Shown here piece after piece: positions 5,656 to 7,628 of a stretch of 7,628 nucleotides of DNA. Below the pieces are notes generated by a model, which saw only the letters and a program-made list of their open reading frames with translations, was not told where the DNA came from and made no database searches. A program made the translations under genes and the position numbers. Within the stretch, counting starts at the first letter, position 1. The number at the start of each line of letters is the position of its first letter. Source of the DNA: Chloroflexota bacterium (GTDB taxonomy: Bacteria > Chloroflexota > Anaerolineae > UBA1429); NCBI GenBank assembly GCA_012515695.1, contig JAAYXX010000500.1, forward strand, positions 1 to 7,628, written 5' to 3'.

Positions 5656-5684
5656 TTGACAGGGCAGGCAATAGCCACTAGAAT
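5656..5684 (+). promoter_or_regulatory. Near-consensus sigma70-type promoter for the protease gene
   Basis: A perfect -35 TTGACA (5656-5661) and a -10 TAGAAT (5679-5684, five of six bases) are 17 bp apart. Transcription would start near 5691, leaving about 214 nt of untranslated leader before the ATG at 5905. It is the best promoter in the window. Confidence 0.75.
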
Positions 5685-5890
5685 GCCCCAGTATCCGCGA
5701 GTTTGCGCGCCCAACGCTCATCTCTAAGGGGGTGGGTGGTCAGGGCCATCGGTGTTAGTGTGCTGATAGTTCCATTGCCCAGTTCAGTACCAGGCCGACC
5801 GTACTTGGTGCGTTCGAGGTCCGCCGATGGAAGGGGGTGATCGCAGTTCACTCTAGCTCTGCCATTCATTTCCATCCACTCCTTACAACG

Positions 5891-5897
5891 AAAGGGA
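5891..5897 (+). promoter_or_regulatory. Ribosome binding site of the protease gene
   Basis: AAAGGGA lies 7 nt before the ATG at 5905. It supports this start, which also gives a complete signal peptide. Confidence 0.7.
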
Positions 5898-5904
5898 TCA
5901 CCAC

Positions 5905-7628
5905 ATGGACGTTCGCAGAATCATCTCTGTCGTAGCGACGGCGCTGCTCCTGGTTGCGTTCGTGGCTCCCGCGGTAAGCGCCGAAGCCCCTAGTCCTCAG
6001 GCCGAAGCCCTGCTCAAGATCGAGCCGAGCCTTCGCCCTCTGGCGGCCAGTGGGGATAATCAACTGGTGCATGTGTTTATTACTGCTCACGAGGGTACCC
6101 AGGTCGAGCAGTATATGGAGCAATCCTTCGCCCGCCCTGCGGGGCTGCCAGGCGATCAGATGACGTTTGGCTTTATACGCGCCTCCAATCTGATCAAGGT
6201 GGCTGGCCTGAAGGGCGTTACTTCGGTGCAGCCCATCGTGCTGGAGCGCAACGGGCCTGTCTCTCCCCCCGCAGATTTCCAGAGACAGCCTGACCTGAAA
6301 GCCATCCGGGCGCGCCTTGCCGAACTCAAGGCCAACGCTGTGTCCTATGCCGATGCCCCCGAACTCAAGGGCCGCGAGGATGGCGCTATCACTGGCTGGC
6401 ACGACGTAGGCCCCACGCACAAGTCGTCGCTCGCCTGGGACAAGGGCTACAAAGGCGATGGCGTGTTGGTGGCTGTGGCCGATGATGGCGTGGACTTTGC
6501 CCATCCTGATTTGATGGATACATGGGCCACCGTAGAGGACCCCGAGTCGCCCTATTACGGGTGGCCGATGATGTTCTCGCCGATTTCCATGTATCTGTAC
6601 GCACTCGATAATTATTTCGGGTACGACTATACGGCGAGCAACGTGATCACCTGGTATTCGGATACCAGCGCAACCCCGGCGGTGGACGCTACCTCGGAAG
6701 AGGCCGCGGAAGGCAAAGCCCATTTGACCTATGCCCCTGTGGGCGGCGCCAGGTCGACGGCGCACACCTATATTATCCCCGATACCAGCGTGAGCGGGGT
6801 CTACCATGTGGGCAGCCACCCCGACGATAACCTGGCCGCGTATTACGGCGAGGCGGTGGCCGTCTTGGTGGTGGATGAGCACACGGCGGGCGTGTACGAC
6901 ACGGTGTATGTGGACCTGGACGGGGACTATGACTTTACGAACGAAAAGCCTGTGACCAAGGCATCCCCCGCCAGCTACCGGGATATGGACGGTGACGGCT
7001 ATACGGACATCAGCGGCGGTCTGGTCTACTTTATCGCCGATGGAGTCAACCCTATTCCGGCGTCGGACTGGCTATATGGCGAGCCGTTTGCTCCCATTCC
7101 TGCCAATGGCAGCCTGGTGGCCTTCCACGGCGCGTTTGACGCGGGCTATACCCACGGCACGCAGTGCGCCTCGAACGTGGTGGGCCAGGGCGTGCTGAAC
7201 GCGATGGCCCCTGTGTACAATGACCTGCCCGGTGATGGCACCCCTGGTGGGATGGTGGTGGGAGCCGCGCCCAATGCCAAGGTAGTCGGCATCTCGGACA
7301 TCTACTATAACTTTGATTCGTCCAAGCTGGACACCTATTTGTTCTCGGTTTTGGGCTATGATGGCATCCCCGAAACCGGGGATGAGATACAGATCGTGAG
7401 CAACAGCTATGGCAGTTCCGATCAGGATAATGATGGTTGGGAGTTCGACGGACGCTATCTCGATCAGCTTGTGCGCCTGATCTCTCCTTCCACCAGTTTT
7501 CTGTTCTCCACGGGCAACGGCGCGCCCGGCTTTGGCACGAGCGCCCCGCCCAGCCCGAGCGTGGGCATTGCGGTAGGCGCGTCCACGCAATTTGGCTCTA
7601 CCGGCTGGGATTCGATCACGTCTACCAC
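5905..7628 (+). CDS. Secreted S8 (subtilisin-like) serine protease with long Asp-His insertion (3' end cut)
   Basis: 574 codons are visible and the frame is open at the window edge. A signal peptide (residues 1-26: RR, a hydrophobic run, then AVSA as cleavage site) predicts export. Residues about 53-112 look like an inhibitor I9-type propeptide, ending GVTSVQPIV. The catalytic domain starts near 180. Asp193 lies in VLVAVADDGVDFAHPDL, His417 in GYTHGTQCAS and the oxyanion Asn538 in FSTGNGAPGFGT. The serine motif (GTSMA type) lies past the window end. Asp and His are 224 residues apart, against about 30-60 in ordinary subtilases, so roughly 170-190 residues are inserted. The insertion contains calcium-loop-like motifs at 337-347 (DLDGDYDF) and 360-368 (DMDGDGYTD), and DQDNDG follows at 506-511. 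The gene has its own strong promoter and long leader. Substrate is unknown. Confidence 0.93.
   Translation, partial: MDVRRIISVVATALLLVAFVAPAVSAEAPSPQAEALLKIEPSLRPLAASGDNQLVHVFITAHEGTQVEQYMEQSFARPAGLPGDQMTFGFIRASNLIKVAGLKGVTSVQPIVLERNGPVSPPADFQRQPDLKAIRARLAELKANAVSYADAPELKGREDGAITGWHDVGPTHKSSLAWDKGYKGDGVLVAVADDGVDFAHPDLMDTWATVEDPESPYYGWPMMFSPISMYLYALDNYFGYDYTASNVITWYSDTSATPAVDATSEEAAEGKAHLTYAPVGGARSTAHTYIIPDTSVSGVYHVGSHPDDNLAAYYGEAVAVLVVDEHTAGVYDTVYVDLDGDYDFTNEKPVTKASPASYRDMDGDGYTDISGGLVYFIADGVNPIPASDWLYGEPFAPIPANGSLVAFHGAFDAGYTHGTQCASNVVGQGVLNAMAPVYNDLPGDGTPGGMVVGAAPNAKVVGISDIYYNFDSSKLDTYLFSVLGYDGIPETGDEIQIVSNSYGSSDQDNDGWEFDGRYLDQLVRLISPSTSFLFSTGNGAPGFGTSAPPSPSVGIAVGASTQFGSTGWDSITST

Larger units (their letters stand above)
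5323..5904. other. Gene-free region between surE and the protease gene
   Basis: About 580 bp with no credible gene. In order it holds the 16-bp hairpin after surE, a nested inverted-repeat element (5385-5617), a near-consensus promoter (5656-5684) and a leader of about 214 nt. Short open frames on both strands across it have no family motif and run through palindromes, so they are treated as chance. Confidence 0.65.

Noticed and set aside
5808..5822. GTTCGAGG segment resembling a tRNA T-arm
   Set aside because: The flanking bases do not form a 5-bp T-stem, and no acceptor, D or anticodon arm could be found around it.
5866..6882. 338-codon open frame on the minus strand
   Set aside because: It is antisense to the well-supported protease gene, which has a signal peptide and catalytic motifs. 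The reverse frame is a by-product of GC-rich codon use.
1..7628. CRISPR array, defence island or retron-like system
   Set aside because: No regularly spaced direct repeats, no reverse transcriptase, nuclease or toxin-antitoxin genes are visible; the genes are housekeeping or a secreted protease.

Overview
The window reads as a stretch of chromosome from a GC-rich, free-living bacterium. The gene set and protein style (a tsaE-tsaB-rimI cluster with a long RimI, then surE and a large secreted subtilase) best suit Chloroflexota such as Anaerolineae or a relative. That placement is inference from family resemblance, not a search result. No phage, plasmid, CRISPR, transposase, tRNA or rRNA gene was seen.

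Layout. At the left edge the 5' part of maf (minus strand, cut by the window edge) has a good promoter in front of it. A gene-free stretch of about 510 bp separates it from a divergent OmpR-type response regulator (1055-1756), which ends in a textbook rho-independent terminator. The terminator's T-tract forms the start of the -35 box for the next gene, a flavin reductase-like protein (1889-2461). Next come three closely spaced genes for tRNA t6A synthesis and ribosomal or TsaD-linked modification: tsaE (2544-3053), tsaB (3075-3755) and rimI (3768-4406). surE follows after 133 bp of hairpin-rich DNA (4540-5322). A gene-free stretch of about 580 bp (5323-5904) holds a perfect 16-bp hairpin, a nested inverted-repeat element and a near-consensus promoter with a leader of about 214 nt. 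At the right edge is a secreted S8 (subtilisin-like) protease whose 3' end, including the catalytic serine, lies beyond the window.

How the genes work together. TsaE and TsaB are two of the partners of TsaD in making threonylcarbamoyladenosine on ANN-decoding tRNAs; TsaD and TsaC are not in the window. RimI is their common neighbour. Maf and SurE are house-cleaning nucleotide hydrolases. The protease is a separate, exported function with its own promoter.

The parts least explained by ordinary annotation are non-coding. Two diverged copies of a hairpin-plus-box repeat share the box ATCTTGCCCCAGCAYTTG. One copy lies before surE and the other sits inside a roughly 233-bp nested palindromic element after surE. 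The protease also carries an unusually long Asp-His insertion with calcium-loop-like motifs.
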